64,000 nt of DNA from Planctomycetota bacterium. Its GTDB lineage: Bacteria; Planctomycetota; UBA8742; UBA2392. The notes beneath the pieces are model-generated. The model saw nothing but the letters and a program-made list of their open reading frames with translations, did no database searches and had not been told where the DNA came from. The translations under genes and the position numbers were made by a program. Shown piece by piece: positions 26,080 to 34,968 of this stretch. Within the stretch, counting starts at the first letter, position 1; every line of letters begins with the position of its first letter. The stretch covers positions 1,984,001-2,048,000 of the forward strand of contig JACKID010000001.1 of the NCBI GenBank assembly GCA_020638675.1, read 5' to 3'.

Positions 26080-26753
26080 TTGTTCGTGCGAAGCGCCGTC
26101 GCTGGTTGACCGTGTGCGCTTGCGTTGCTGTAGGACTAGTTGGCTTGACGATGTTTGTTTGGGTGCTTCGCCTGAATTGGCCAGGTTCTAGTGTGATTGC
26201 GAAGTACTACAACGAACGTCGCGTGTGTGGACTGCTCGTATGGCATGATGGCCGGTATGCTTTGATTGAGGTAATGACCAGTGATGGGAAGCCAGTCCTC
26301 GATGGAGACGGGAATTATATTCAAGATGGGGTAGCGCAGTACTGGTATGAGAACGGGCAACTCTTGTCCAAGTGCCAAACGGTGCGGGGCAGGCTTCGAG
26401 GGACCCTCACACAATGGTATGAGAGCGGGCAACTGAAAGTTGTGGAGGAGTACGATTCCGAGGGAGCCCCAACATCCTGTCGCAAGTGGTATGAGAGTGG
26501 CGTGTTAGAATACGAGATAGAGGGCGGTGGTCGCGATGCGCAAATGGGTAAGAAGATCTATTACAGTCCCTCAGGTACGTTGTGGCGTATCGAGAATTAC
26601 GAAGATGGCGAGCTGTCTGGCGAGTATTGTGAGTACTACAATTCCGGCAACGTCAGAGTAGAAGGGCGATACATACATGGTGCCAAGGTCGGCACTTGGC
26701 GGTACTGGTCCGATGAGGGGAAAGTTGTGCGAAGTACGCAGTACGACCCCTAG
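26055..26753 (+). CDS. Membrane-anchored MORN/YwqK-like repeat protein
   Basis: 232 residues. A basic N-terminus and one transmembrane helix (17-38) precede about six MORN-type repeats, visible as YWYENGQLL, QWYESGQLK, KWYESGVLE, YYSPSGTLW, YYNSGNVR and YWSDEGKVV. Such YwqK-like proteins are widely annotated as antitoxins, and MORN repeats also bind lipids or proteins. The gene overlaps the end of the caspase-like gene, so the two are probably expressed together; a toxin/immunity or protease/anchor relationship is possible but unproven. Codon use is more AT-rich than in the host. Confidence 0.8.
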   Translation: MAEQVDEVVVRAKRRRWLTVCACVAVGLVGLTMFVWVLRLNWPGSSVIAKYYNERRVCGLLVWHDGRYALIEVMTSDGKPVLDGDGNYIQDGVAQYWYENGQLLSKCQTVRGRLRGTLTQWYESGQLKVVEEYDSEGAPTSCRKWYESGVLEYEIEGGGRDAQMGKKIYYSPSGTLWRIENYEDGELSGEYCEYYNSGNVRVEGRYIHGAKVGTWRYWSDEGKVVRSTQYDP

Positions 26754-26831
26754 CTCTGAACGACTGAAGTCAAACGATGTGGGATGGAGCGGGCGTTCAG
26801 TGAGTTGTTAGAGTCGCGTTAGCGTGAGAAA

Positions 26832-28532
26832 ATGAGAATCAGGCTACATAGAAACATTGACAGGAGTGCGTCTTCACTGGGTCCGGGTGAAACCGCAGGG
26901 ATGTTTCCGCCGGATGATGCTCTGAACACACGGGTGGCGGCGCGGTTCGGTGGCCTGATCGGCGGCGATCCAACTTCGCGAGCGCTTCGTCGCACAGTCC
27001 GCCCACAGTCGCCGCCGCCCGCTAACGAGTCGACGGCTTCCGGCTCAGCAGTGTCTCCGCTGGCATGGATGGGACGCACCGCCGGAAGCGCAGCTTGCGC
27101 AGTCGAAGCCGAGGAGGATGGCCCTCCGAACTCACACGGCACGAAGCAGGCTGCAACCCTGAACGATTTCACGCAGCTTGTAGCGCGCACCCGACTTCCC
27201 GAAGCTGAGCAGGACGAGGGCAACGCTTGTTCCGGCGGCGGTGTAACTGGTACGGGTGACGTTGACGGACCGGTCAGCAGCACCGACAACGCACTCGCGC
27301 GCTTCAACGGCACGGGCGGCAAGACCATCCAGAATAGCGGCGTCATCGTTGACGACTCTGATGACATCACCGGCGCGAACAACCTGACCATCGGCGGCAA
27401 CCTAATTGCTGCTGCGGCCTCACTGGGATCGCCCCTGGACATCGGCAGTGGCGGGACCGGCGCATCGTCGACGCCGAGTGCTGGCGAGTTGCTGATTGGC
27501 AACGGCGGAGGATACTCAGTAGCCCCCTTGTCGGCTGGCACCGGAATCATCATCACGGTCGGCGCGGGCTCAATTGAGCTCAGTGCTGCCAACAACGGTG
27601 ATGTCGTCGGGCCTGGCTCCAGCACCAACAACGCGATCGCGCGATACGATCTGACATCAGGCAAGCTGATTCAAAACAGCAGTGTAACGATCGATGACAG
27701 CGCAAACATCCGATCGGCCTCGTCGGTCATTTGCAATGAGCAAGCGTCCGCTCCCGTGGTGCCGGTTTCGGGCGAGGGTTTGTTCTGGTCTAAATCGGAC
27801 ACGCCGACGTCACCGTACTTCACTGACGATACAGGCATCGATCACCAGCTGATGGCGGGCAACAACAACCTCAGCGAAATTACCACCGCGTCCACTGCAC
27901 GGAGCAACCTTGGGCTTGGGTCGTTGGCGACTCAGAGCAGTGTCGGCACAAGCGACATCGACAACAATGCAGTCACGGATGCCAAGCTGCGTGACTCCGC
28001 TGGGCTCTCGGTCATCGGACGCAGCGCCAATAGCACCGGCGACCCTGCTGATGTCACGGCCGGAACCGACCATCAGGTGCTACGTCGCAGTGGCACAAGC
28101 ATTGGCTTTGGCGCGGTGAACATCGCGCAATCGGCTGCTGTCACCGGCTCGCTCGCCATCGCCAACGGAGGCACCGGCGCAAGCGTGGCCCGCGACGCCC
28201 TGAGTAACCTGGGTACGCTGAGAGCGGTTTCGATCACCTACACCGGCACGGGAAGCACGAGCCAGACGGTGACGCTGACGGGGATCAACCGGGCGCACTA
28301 CATTTCCATCGTCCGGGTGAGTAGCGGCAGCGCGGCTACTCAAACCGCCATCCCCGCGGGCAGCACTGGCAACATCTGGTTTCGGGCTGACTTCGGCAGC
28401 GGCACCAACGCGCCGAGTCTTGACGCGCCTAGCACAGGAAACAACCAGACGCTGACCTTCAACCTCAACAACGCAAGCACAAACGCCAGTGGTCAGAACT
28501 ACGCCATGATGGTGCTAGGCACTTCCACCTGA
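26832..28532 (+). CDS. Phage tail-fibre-like protein
   Basis: 566 residues, rich in Gly, Ser, Thr and Asn. Long-range internal repeats are typical of phage tail fibres: ALARFNGTGGKTIQNSGV near 155 and AIARYDLTSGKLIQNSSV near 268, together with repeated GSGGTGAS / ANGGTGAS units near 208 and 442 and SNLGLGSLATQS-type segments. A trimeric beta-rich fibre that contacts a cell surface is the likely structure. The N-terminal 100 residues are Arg/Pro-rich and may be the attachment domain. An in-frame ATG 23 codons later is another possible start. It ends the plus-strand block. Confidence 0.78.
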   Translation: MRIRLHRNIDRSASSLGPGETAGMFPPDDALNTRVAARFGGLIGGDPTSRALRRTVRPQSPPPANESTASGSAVSPLAWMGRTAGSAACAVEAEEDGPPNSHGTKQAATLNDFTQLVARTRLPEAEQDEGNACSGGGVTGTGDVDGPVSSTDNALARFNGTGGKTIQNSGVIVDDSDDITGANNLTIGGNLIAAAASLGSPLDIGSGGTGASSTPSAGELLIGNGGGYSVAPLSAGTGIIITVGAGSIELSAANNGDVVGPGSSTNNAIARYDLTSGKLIQNSSVTIDDSANIRSASSVICNEQASAPVVPVSGEGLFWSKSDTPTSPYFTDDTGIDHQLMAGNNNLSEITTASTARSNLGLGSLATQSSVGTSDIDNNAVTDAKLRDSAGLSVIGRSANSTGDPADVTAGTDHQVLRRSGTSIGFGAVNIAQSAAVTGSLAIANGGTGASVARDALSNLGTLRAVSITYTGTGSTSQTVTLTGINRAHYISIVRVSSGSAATQTAIPAGSTGNIWFRADFGSGTNAPSLDAPSTGNNQTLTFNLNNASTNASGQNYAMMVLGTST

Positions 28533-28890
28533 GCTTTCGCACACAGTCACCCACAACCTACCGTGGCACACGAATCTGCCAGTTATTTCTATGTAACTAG
28601 CCCACAAGGGCGGCCTAGAACTCACCGGACCGTCTGGTGAATCCAACCCAGGACCGGGCGGATTCCGCGTGGGCGTCCGCTTTTGCCTCCGGTTGCTTTG
28701 TCGGCGGCACGTCCTGCGTTGACGGGGCTCGTGCGCGCCGCTGGCGTCCGCTTCGCGGCGCCGCGGCGCACCCCGTCTACGCAGGGCCGCCGACTTGCCC
28801 TCGTCGTCGCGCTGCGGTGAGCGTACACAAAACGCAACCGTGGGCGAGGACAACCCCGCCCACGGTGCCTGCGCTACATGTCCGTAGAGC
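28533..28890. other. 358-bp stretch without a gene
   Basis: It separates the convergent tail-fibre and rep genes. It contains the rep terminator hairpin and a GC-rich segment with small inverted repeats near 28620 and 28740-28780. Open frames here have no ribosome sites or plausible products. A rolling-circle origin could lie here, but no known nick-site consensus was recognised. Confidence 0.4.
28838..28865 (-). terminator. Terminator of the rep transcript
   Basis: A perfect 9-bp stem (CCGTGGGCG/CGCCCACGG) with a 10-base loop lies 25 bp after the rep stop; on the minus strand it is followed by TTGCGTTTTG. Confidence 0.55.
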
Positions 28891-29892
28891 TTACTTGCTC
28901 GGCGGCTTGTTCGTCCGCGACATGGCGAGGTACAGCGCCTGCGCTGCATCCTCAAGTCCCGCCGCCGCCGCCAGCAGTGCCAGGACCGACCGTGCGGCTT
29001 CACACGCTTCAAATTCGCCGCATCGCACTTCCTCCAGGAAGTATCGAAACAGGACGATCCGAGTCTCTGACTCACTTTGTTGCAGACCCTCCACTTCGGC
29101 CTCACGCTGCTTCATCCTTCTCGACCAGTTTTGGCAGGCCTGGTAGAGGTGGCGACGCTTGGTAGCCCGTGCCAGCTCCAGCACGCAGCCTGCGGACCAA
29201 CGTGCTAGGTCACGCACCTTGAACGGGTAGCCAATGGCCTCATTCAGTCCTTGACCGTCGCTAAGTCCCTTCAGATCGACACCTTCGCGAGAGACGGCGC
29301 GCCCGCCGCTCCTTTGAACGCACCTCGCCCAAACTGCGTGGAGCTCGTCAAGCTTCATAAAGCTCCCTTCAACAACGTAATGAGCGTGAGGGTGGAACCC
29401 ATTGGCTATGCTCCACGTGACTTCGATCCCGCGCGCCCAGTCGCGGATGTGTTTGTCGAAGAATGTCGTCTTTCGAAACTTCTCCAGTGCCTTGAACAAA
29501 ACGCGCAACAGCTCCTTCAGCGAGTCCGTGGCGATGTGCGAGATCGTCAACGTCATCAGCGTAAATCGGGCTTCGAAACGCAACCTCTCTTCGATCACAC
29601 CGACCAGCGCGGCGCGGTGTCTTGCGCCTTTCAGCGTAGAGCAGACTGGACAAAGAGCTTCTCGACACTGGTTTCGGTAGACCGCTTCGCAACCCCCAGC
29701 CCCAAGCTTCAAGGCTGCGGGCCAAAGGCCGCACTGGTCCAACGCGTCCCCGTTCTTTCGCAACGACTTGTCCGATCGAAGTATCTCGACTATCCGATCC
29801 CGCGCTGCCTTGAGGCGAGAATCGCAAAAGATGTCAGTGTGGCCTTCTGACTTCTTGCCGCGTCCCTTGCGGCGAGCGCGCCTACTCGCCAT
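28891..29892 (-). CDS. Rolling-circle replication initiator (HUH endonuclease, Rep_1-like)
   Basis: 333 residues. A zinc-knuckle-like Cys set (C76, C81, C84 in CREALCPVC) precedes motif I (LMTLTISH, near 113), the HUH motif HPHAH (H167, H169, H171) followed by YVV, and the nicking-tyrosine motif GYPFKVRDL with Y222 and K225. This order matches Rep_1-type plasmid initiators, which nick the double-strand origin and attach covalently to DNA. In an integrated element this implies an excised circular form that replicates by rolling circle, or DNA processing for packaging or transfer. The ATG overlaps the excisionase-like gene by 11 bp. Family call is strong. Confidence 0.88.
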   Translation of the reverse strand: MASRRARRKGRGKKSEGHTDIFCDSRLKAARDRIVEILRSDKSLRKNGDALDQCGLWPAALKLGAGGCEAVYRNQCREALCPVCSTLKGARHRAALVGVIEERLRFEARFTLMTLTISHIATDSLKELLRVLFKALEKFRKTTFFDKHIRDWARGIEVTWSIANGFHPHAHYVVEGSFMKLDELHAVWARCVQRSGGRAVSREGVDLKGLSDGQGLNEAIGYPFKVRDLARWSAGCVLELARATKRRHLYQACQNWSRRMKQREAEVEGLQQSESETRIVLFRYFLEEVRCGEFEACEAARSVLALLAAAAGLEDAAQALYLAMSRTNKPPSK

Positions 29893-30139
29893 GACCGGCC
29901 ACTTGATGTGCTTCCCTCGCCTGAGTTGGAGACAGCGCGGCCTGCCGCTTTCCGGCGACCTCCTTCAACCATCGTTCGATTTCCGACTCGGAGATGAGGA
30001 TCGGTGCATTGCAGCCAGGACGCGCGCGAATGCATCGCAAACGTCCCGCGTGGATCTCTGAGCGTAAGGTCGAGGCGGGAATCCGCCCCTCGAAGAACCG
30101 TGCCCACTCCTTCAGTGAACGGAACTGTGGTATGGCCAT
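29882..30139 (-). CDS. Excisionase/AlpA-like DNA-binding protein
   Basis: 85 residues. It has the form of MerR-like winged-helix proteins such as excisionases and AlpA: FRSLKEWARFFEGRIPASTLRSEI (helix-turn-helix), GRLRCIRARPG and the wing ending ISESEIERWLKE. Such proteins guide excision or activate the integrase. Its end overlaps the rep start, so excision control and replication appear to be coupled in one transcript. Confidence 0.8.
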   Translation of the reverse strand: MAIPQFRSLKEWARFFEGRIPASTLRSEIHAGRLRCIRARPGCNAPILISESEIERWLKEVAGKRQAALSPTQAREAHQVAGHGE

Positions 30140-30250
30140 TGCTTCACTCCACTCCGAGGCGCTTCCGGGTGGTTGGCCCCATGCCAGTCCACATTCATTC
30201 GCCTCTGGAAGTGGGGGCGTGCGCGCGTCGTTGTTGCGTTGCGCAACAAC

Positions 30251-30273
30251 AAACCCGCCTACTAGGCGGGTTT
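30251..30273 (-). terminator. Symmetrical terminator after the HTH gene
   Basis: AAACCCGCCT-ACT-AGGCGGGTTT forms a 10-bp perfect hairpin with A and T tracts on either side, so it can act in both directions. It lies 30 bp past the stop of the 412-aa gene. The rest of 30140-30304 would hold the promoter of the excisionase/rep pair. Confidence 0.7.
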
Positions 30274-30304
30274 AGTGGACGAAGAACTCGTTATGTCGTT
30301 GCGC

Positions 30305-31543
30305 TCAGTCTTCGGAATCCTCCGGATCATCGACCGCATCAACGTAGCCCCGGCCGTCGGTAAATCCGTTGCGCAGCTTCTGGCGAGCTGCCAGCAGTTG
30401 CTTCATCGTGTCGTCACGACTGACCGTTGAACGACTTACTCCCACAGCCTTAGCAACGTCGGCCGCAGAAGCATCAGGATGACGCTTGAAGTACGCAATC
30501 GCCTCGCCGTGCCATGGTTTCTCGTACTCCCGGTCCTGCTTACCGCTGGACACATTGCGATCCCACAGCGAAACGAGCTCATCAAGCAGGAACGCGAAGA
30601 AGCAGGCGCGCTGATGCCCGGTTTCCCCGCGGATCATCCCTGTCGGGTCGTCGCCGGTGATCGCCGCGAACGCCATCCAAGTCGGGTAGCACCTCGTGTA
30701 AGTCAGGGGCTTGGCAATTCCGCGTTTGTCGCCTTCCGTGAGCAGCCAGCGACGGAATGGGACATGAAGAGCCGTCGCCCAGCAAACGCGATCAATGCTC
30801 GCCTGAGCCATATCCGGTGCATCCGGGCCGCCGTCGGGCCTACAAAGCTCGCACAAGACGTGAACCACCGTCCACGGGCAGTCCTTCACAGCCTTATGTC
30901 CCTTGCGAACAACCGCCTTCACGTCCCCAAGCAAGTCTTCCCAAACCGCGCCGGCCATAGATGCCGCGATCTGCAAAGCCGATGGGGATAGCTCCACCTG
31001 CTGGCTAGCCCCGACTACTGCATTCCACCTTCGGTTTAGCCAAGGAAAGCCACCGATCATGTAGTTGTCAGTCCATAGCCCGCAAACCGGATGGAAGTCT
31101 GGCACGTCTAGGCACTCCGAGTCGGCACCCACCAGTGCGAGAAAAGGACGCGCCAGCGGTTGCCGTTTTGCATCCTGAACGGATGCTTTTAGCCCGCTGA
31201 GCCACTCAAGGATGTGCGGTAGCACCGGCCGCCAAGTCAGTCTGACTCTTCCTTGCCGAGCAAAGTAGTCGGATTCGAAGTGAGCGCCGGTAAAGGCCTG
31301 GTGCGCCAGATCAATCCACTCTGCAACACCACCGTATGCCAGCCGAAGTTGATTGCGGAGTATGTTCCGCGCATCGGTGAAGGGCCGCTCAAGGGTGGCC
31401 TGGAGGCCGTCTAGCATCTCACTCAGCGTCGCCTGGAACTGCGCGAGCTCCACGTCATCCTGCTCTGAGTACCTGAACGGGTTGGGGCGCAGACTGGCGG
31501 GCATGGAAGTCCACCAGTCGAACAGTGCTTCCGCTTTGCTCAT
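30305..31543 (-). CDS. Orphan 412-aa protein with C-terminal HTH
   Basis: I recognise no family for residues 1-330, which are helical, Trp-rich and soluble (for example LRPNPFRYSEQDD and FHPVCGLWTDNYMIGG). Near the C-terminus a helix-turn-helix is clear: DASAADVAKAVGVSRSTVSRD. The acidic end is DDPEDSED. The architecture would fit a regulator that senses a ligand, or a replication or partition accessory. The ATG at 31543 is used; a TTG at 31561 adds only six residues. It lies 45 bp downstream of the integrase gene and may share its transcript. Confidence 0.6.
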   Translation of the reverse strand: MSKAEALFDWWTSMPASLRPNPFRYSEQDDVELAQFQATLSEMLDGLQATLERPFTDARNILRNQLRLAYGGVAEWIDLAHQAFTGAHFESDYFARQGRVRLTWRPVLPHILEWLSGLKASVQDAKRQPLARPFLALVGADSECLDVPDFHPVCGLWTDNYMIGGFPWLNRRWNAVVGASQQVELSPSALQIAASMAGAVWEDLLGDVKAVVRKGHKAVKDCPWTVVHVLCELCRPDGGPDAPDMAQASIDRVCWATALHVPFRRWLLTEGDKRGIAKPLTYTRCYPTWMAFAAITGDDPTGMIRGETGHQRACFFAFLLDELVSLWDRNVSSGKQDREYEKPWHGEAIAYFKRHPDASAADVAKAVGVSRSTVSRDDTMKQLLAARQKLRNGFTDGRGYVDAVDDPEDSED

Positions 31544-31588
31544 GCAGCGACTCTGCCCCAACAGCGACGCTTGAGCAAGGCCAGCTAG

Positions 31589-32863
31589 CTAGGCCAGTCC
31601 CATCGCATCCTCAATGGTCTTTCCTTGCCGCCGTTCTAGTACCTGCGCTCGGTAGTGACGCTCAGCCACTCCGGCGGAGTGACCTTGCCACAGAGCAGCT
31701 ACGGTGGACGGAATGCCCATCGACGCGGCATAGCTGGTGAAGTTCTGGCGCAGCATCTGAGGACCGATGCGGTCGAGTTTGGCCCGGGCGTTCACCATCT
31801 GCCACGCGGACTTTGAGAAAATCGGCTCGCCGGTCCCGTTGTGCGGCAGCACATAAACAGCGTTCGGAGCTTCCTTCCGCCAGGCCTTGAGCGACTTCAG
31901 TAGGCGTGGGGCCACGTCGCCCTCCGGGGCACCGACCAGGGGGAGGATTCGTGTCCGGCCAGTCTTCTGCGCGTGGATGGTCAGCCGTCCCCGTTCAAGG
32001 TCAACGTCCTCCCATTTGAGCGCCAATGCCTCGCCGAGACGGCAGCCGGTGAGCGCGAGCAACGGGAACAATCTGCTTATCGGTGTTGCCGGTCGCTTTG
32101 ACGGGGCTTGGCCGAACTCTTCCAGCTTGCCCTTCCCGCGACCTTTGCGCCGCTTCACCTTGAGCTTCACGTCCGGTGCTTCCCATTCGACTGCGGCCTT
32201 CAGGAACTTGCGCAGAACTTCCGGCGAGAAGGCGCGCGGCTGGTCCAGCTCAACCCTTTGCGGCTTGAGCGCCTTCTTGAGCGGCTTGAAGTCGGGGAAA
32301 AGTGGGGGACGCACGTCATCGAGGTACGATAGGCACGCCTTCAGGTTTCGCCTGTAGAGGTTCTGCGTCGCTGCGGACCGGCGCACTGTCCGTTTGCCCA
32401 TTTTGGTTTTCTCTTGGGCAACGTCCTGAAAGTATGCCGTCAACAATCGGCCGTCGAGGCGGCCGGTCGTAATCAGCGAGTGCCCCTCCCGCTCCAGCCA
32501 AGCAACAAAGTGGTCGACGGTGGTCTTTATCATGTGGCCGCTTTTGGCGCTCAATCCCGCACGGGCGGCCGGGTTCATTTCACGCGACTCCACCCGCTTC
32601 TCGCAGTCCTTGAGGTAGAGCTTGATGGCGTCGACTAGCGGGGTGTCGTAAGCAAGCCGTCCACCGCGGCGCACAACCTCTGTTTCGTCCAGCTTCTCCG
32701 TCAGCCGGTATTCCTTCACAAGCTGCGCGCGATCTTCCGCGTTGGTTGCGTCGAGGGCGGCACAGACGACGCGTTTCTGCTTGCCGGTCGCGTGGTCGCG
32801 GTAGAACAGGTAATACTCGCCGCGCCACTTGAGGACGCGGGCCTTTGCCTTTTCACGGGGCAT
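31589..32863 (-). CDS. Tyrosine recombinase/integrase of the element
   Basis: 424 residues. N-terminal AP2-like arm-binding part (VLKWRGEYYLFYRDHATGK), a SAM-like core-binding domain near 130-225, and the catalytic domain from about 250. Active-site residues visible: R275 in TGCRLGEAL, KTGRTRILPL with the beta-hairpin Lys, R372, GHSAG with the late His, and nucleophile Y404 in ERHYRAQV. The first His of the HxxR box is Gln (Q369-M-L-R372), a known but less common variation. It is adjacent to attR, as usual. The ATG at 32863 is used; codons upstream are an extension without family similarity. Confidence 0.93.
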   Translation of the reverse strand: MPREKAKARVLKWRGEYYLFYRDHATGKQKRVVCAALDATNAEDRAQLVKEYRLTEKLDETEVVRRGGRLAYDTPLVDAIKLYLKDCEKRVESREMNPAARAGLSAKSGHMIKTTVDHFVAWLEREGHSLITTGRLDGRLLTAYFQDVAQEKTKMGKRTVRRSAATQNLYRRNLKACLSYLDDVRPPLFPDFKPLKKALKPQRVELDQPRAFSPEVLRKFLKAAVEWEAPDVKLKVKRRKGRGKGKLEEFGQAPSKRPATPISRLFPLLALTGCRLGEALALKWEDVDLERGRLTIHAQKTGRTRILPLVGAPEGDVAPRLLKSLKAWRKEAPNAVYVLPHNGTGEPIFSKSAWQMVNARAKLDRIGPQMLRQNFTSYAASMGIPSTVAALWQGHSAGVAERHYRAQVLERRQGKTIEDAMGLA

Positions 32864-32909
32864 AGATCGTTTCGTGTACCAGAGAGCGACTTGCACTGAC
32901 TTGTCCCTT

Positions 32910-32931
32910 GTACACGATTCGTACACGTTTC
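32910..32931 (+). repeat. Right cluster of GTACACGATTC repeats (candidate arm sites)
   Basis: GTACACGATTC (32910-32920) is followed directly by GTACACGTTTC (32921-32931), in the same orientation as the left cluster. The remaining 32932-33056 is AT-rich and holds no gene; it likely carries the integrase promoter. Confidence 0.5.
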
Positions 32932-33056
32932 CCAACGAATTTGGCCAAAAATCGCCGCAAGTGACCGTTAGCAACGAATGGCTATATATGCCTATGTATA
33001 CGGTATATGCGGGCGGTTTAGCTTCGCGCGCAGACTGCCAAAAGAGGGCTTGCACA

Positions 33057-33110
33057 GACTCTTAATCAGCGGGTCGTAGGTTCAAGTCCTACCGGGGGTA
33101 CCAAACTCAA
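33057..33110 (+). repeat. attR: 54-bp direct repeat, right copy
   Basis: Identical to 20269-20322. It contains only the 3' half of tRNA-Lys and cannot make a tRNA. Confidence 0.95.
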
Positions 33111-33146
33111 GCGGCCCGAGCGAATTCGCTCGGGCCGCTTTGATTT
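33110..33146. terminator. Original tRNA-Lys terminator, now past attR
   Basis: A perfect 30-nt palindrome (33110-33139; arms AGCGGCCCGAGCGAA/TTCGCTCGGGCCGCT) followed by TTTGATTT. Before integration it would have ended the tRNA transcript; on the other strand it can end the radical SAM gene, whose stop is 17 bp away. Confidence 0.75.
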
Positions 33147-33155
33147 CGCCCCTCA

Positions 33156-34727
33156 CTACTTGTTTGACTCGGCGAGCTTGGCTTCGAGTTCTTCGTCGCT
33201 TACCTGGGTGAGGTCGGCGGCGTTGGTCTTCATGTCCTGGTGCTCGACAGCGCGTGACAGCACTTCTGCGCGTGTCGCGCCGGCCTGCTTGCCCTTGAAC
33301 GGCTTGCTGAGCAGCGTGTAGATGTCGCGCAGCGGCATGTACTTCATGAAGCGGCGCAACAGCACGAACGTCTGGATCGGGTGCAGGAACAGCTTGCGGA
33401 AGAACAGGCTGCGAAGGCCCTTGGCACGGGCGCGGTTGATGTCCGGGCCCTTCATGCAGGTCGGGTCGATCTCGCTGCACTTGAAGTACTTGTACCAGTC
33501 TTCCTGGTCGTTCACCAAACCGCGCGCCATGTACTCGTGCCACAGCGGAGTGCCGCGGTAAACACACAGGCGATTGAAGCCGAACGTGTCCAGGGGCAAC
33601 CGGGCCGCGAACTTGAACGTCTTCTTCATGTCTTCTTCGGTTTCGTCGGGGCTGCCGACAACGAAGAAGCCGTGCACGATCTCGATGCCGGACTTCTTGG
33701 CGTTCTTGACGGCCGTCTCGATCTGCTCGAGCGTCTGCTGTTTCTTCAGGCGATCGAGCATCTTCTGGCTGCCGCTTTCGATGCCGAACATGATGATGCG
33801 GCAGTTGGCCTTGGCCATCAGTGGGAACAGCTTCTGCACCACGCTGTCGACGCGGCCTTCCACGCCCCACTTGATGGTGATGCCTTCGCGGATGATGCCT
33901 TCGCAGATCGCCTCGATGCGCTTGGGCTGCAGCAGGAAGTGGTCGTCCACGAAGTAGACCGATTTGAAACCCTGCTTCTGCAGAACCTTGAACTCCTCAA
34001 CGACGCTTTCAGCGCTGCGGTAGCGCCACTTGCCCTCGTTGAAGATCGGAATATCGCAGAAAATGCACGGCCACGGACAGCCGCGGCTGGTCTGCATGGT
34101 GGTGAACTTATCGCGCGACAGGATCACCGGCACGTCGAGCGGCATGCTCTCGACAAAGTCGAGCGGCAGGCCTTCGCGATCCGGGAACGGCCACTGGTCA
34201 AGTTCGCGCTCGAGCTTGCGGTCCGGGTTGTGGACGATCTTGCCGTCCTTCTGCCATGTCAGCCCGAGCACGCCGGACGGGTCGTCGATGTTGGCCAGCA
34301 GGTCCAGGATCAGTTGCTCGCCGTCGCCGCGGCAAACGTAGTCGATGTACGGGCACTGCTCTTTGACCTGCAGCGCGTTGAGTGTGGCGAACACGCCGCC
34401 GAACGCGATCTTCGCGTCGGGGACTTCCGCGCGAATCAAACGCCCGAGAATCTTCGCATAGGGATAGCTGGTGGTGCTGAGGAAGCTGAGCCCGATGAGG
34501 TCAGGCTTCTGTTCCTTGATCGTCTCAATGATCTTTTCGTTCGGTGTCTCCGGGTTGGCCTGGTCGAACATGATGCATTCGTGGCCTTCCTTCTTGAGCA
34601 CGGACGACAGCGACATGATGCCGATCGGCGGGAAGCCCATCACCTGGATGTTGCCGGTGGGGCCGCGTTCGCCTTGCTGAAGTGCATAGAATTGGGGGTC
34701 GCGTACGTGAACCAGAATGACGCGCAT
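33156..34727 (-). CDS. B12-binding-domain radical SAM protein
   Basis: 523 residues. An N-terminal cobalamin-binding-type domain (ILVHVRDPQ; PPIGIMSLSSVLKKEG; DLIGLSFLSTT) precedes the radical SAM core with C217, C221 and C224 in SRGCPWPCIFCD, which hold the 4Fe-4S cluster. Downstream are the YFVDDHFL, IMFGIESGSQKMLDRLKK and VGSPDETEED strands of the core. These enzymes usually methylate or rearrange unreactive carbon; hopanoid, bacteriochlorophyll and lipid methylases belong here, but the substrate cannot be told. A charged C-terminal tail follows. AAGGA precedes the ATG. Genes on either side give no hint. Confidence 0.9.
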   Translation of the reverse strand: MRVILVHVRDPQFYALQQGERGPTGNIQVMGFPPIGIMSLSSVLKKEGHECIMFDQANPETPNEKIIETIKEQKPDLIGLSFLSTTSYPYAKILGRLIRAEVPDAKIAFGGVFATLNALQVKEQCPYIDYVCRGDGEQLILDLLANIDDPSGVLGLTWQKDGKIVHNPDRKLERELDQWPFPDREGLPLDFVESMPLDVPVILSRDKFTTMQTSRGCPWPCIFCDIPIFNEGKWRYRSAESVVEEFKVLQKQGFKSVYFVDDHFLLQPKRIEAICEGIIREGITIKWGVEGRVDSVVQKLFPLMAKANCRIIMFGIESGSQKMLDRLKKQQTLEQIETAVKNAKKSGIEIVHGFFVVGSPDETEEDMKKTFKFAARLPLDTFGFNRLCVYRGTPLWHEYMARGLVNDQEDWYKYFKCSEIDPTCMKGPDINRARAKGLRSLFFRKLFLHPIQTFVLLRRFMKYMPLRDIYTLLSKPFKGKQAGATRAEVLSRAVEHQDMKTNAADLTQVSDEELEAKLAESNK

Positions 34728-34968
34728 GGACGGTCCTTAAGAGCAACTCATTGAATGACAAGGCCTTCGGATCGCCCGAGAATTCGAAGGTGGCAAGATC
34801 ATGGCACTTTTCGGCGTCAATTACCATCACTCGCGAGGCACATCACGCAAAATCATTGCCGTCGTGATGAGAGTTCAAAACGCGCACTGCCGGGAATTTT
34901 GCGGGCTTTCGAGCCGCGCCAGTGCGTCAGAGTTCTAGGATCACGAACGACAACGCACGGAGATTACG

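Noticed and set aside
28515..29105. A 196-codon frame on the minus strand after rep
   Set aside because: Overlaps the rep 3' end and the non-coding gap; no ribosome site, Arg-rich composition typical of a shadow frame.
33057..33110. A second tRNA gene at the right end of the element
   Set aside because: Only the 3' half of tRNA-Lys is present; the acceptor 5' strand and D-arm are missing, so it is attR.
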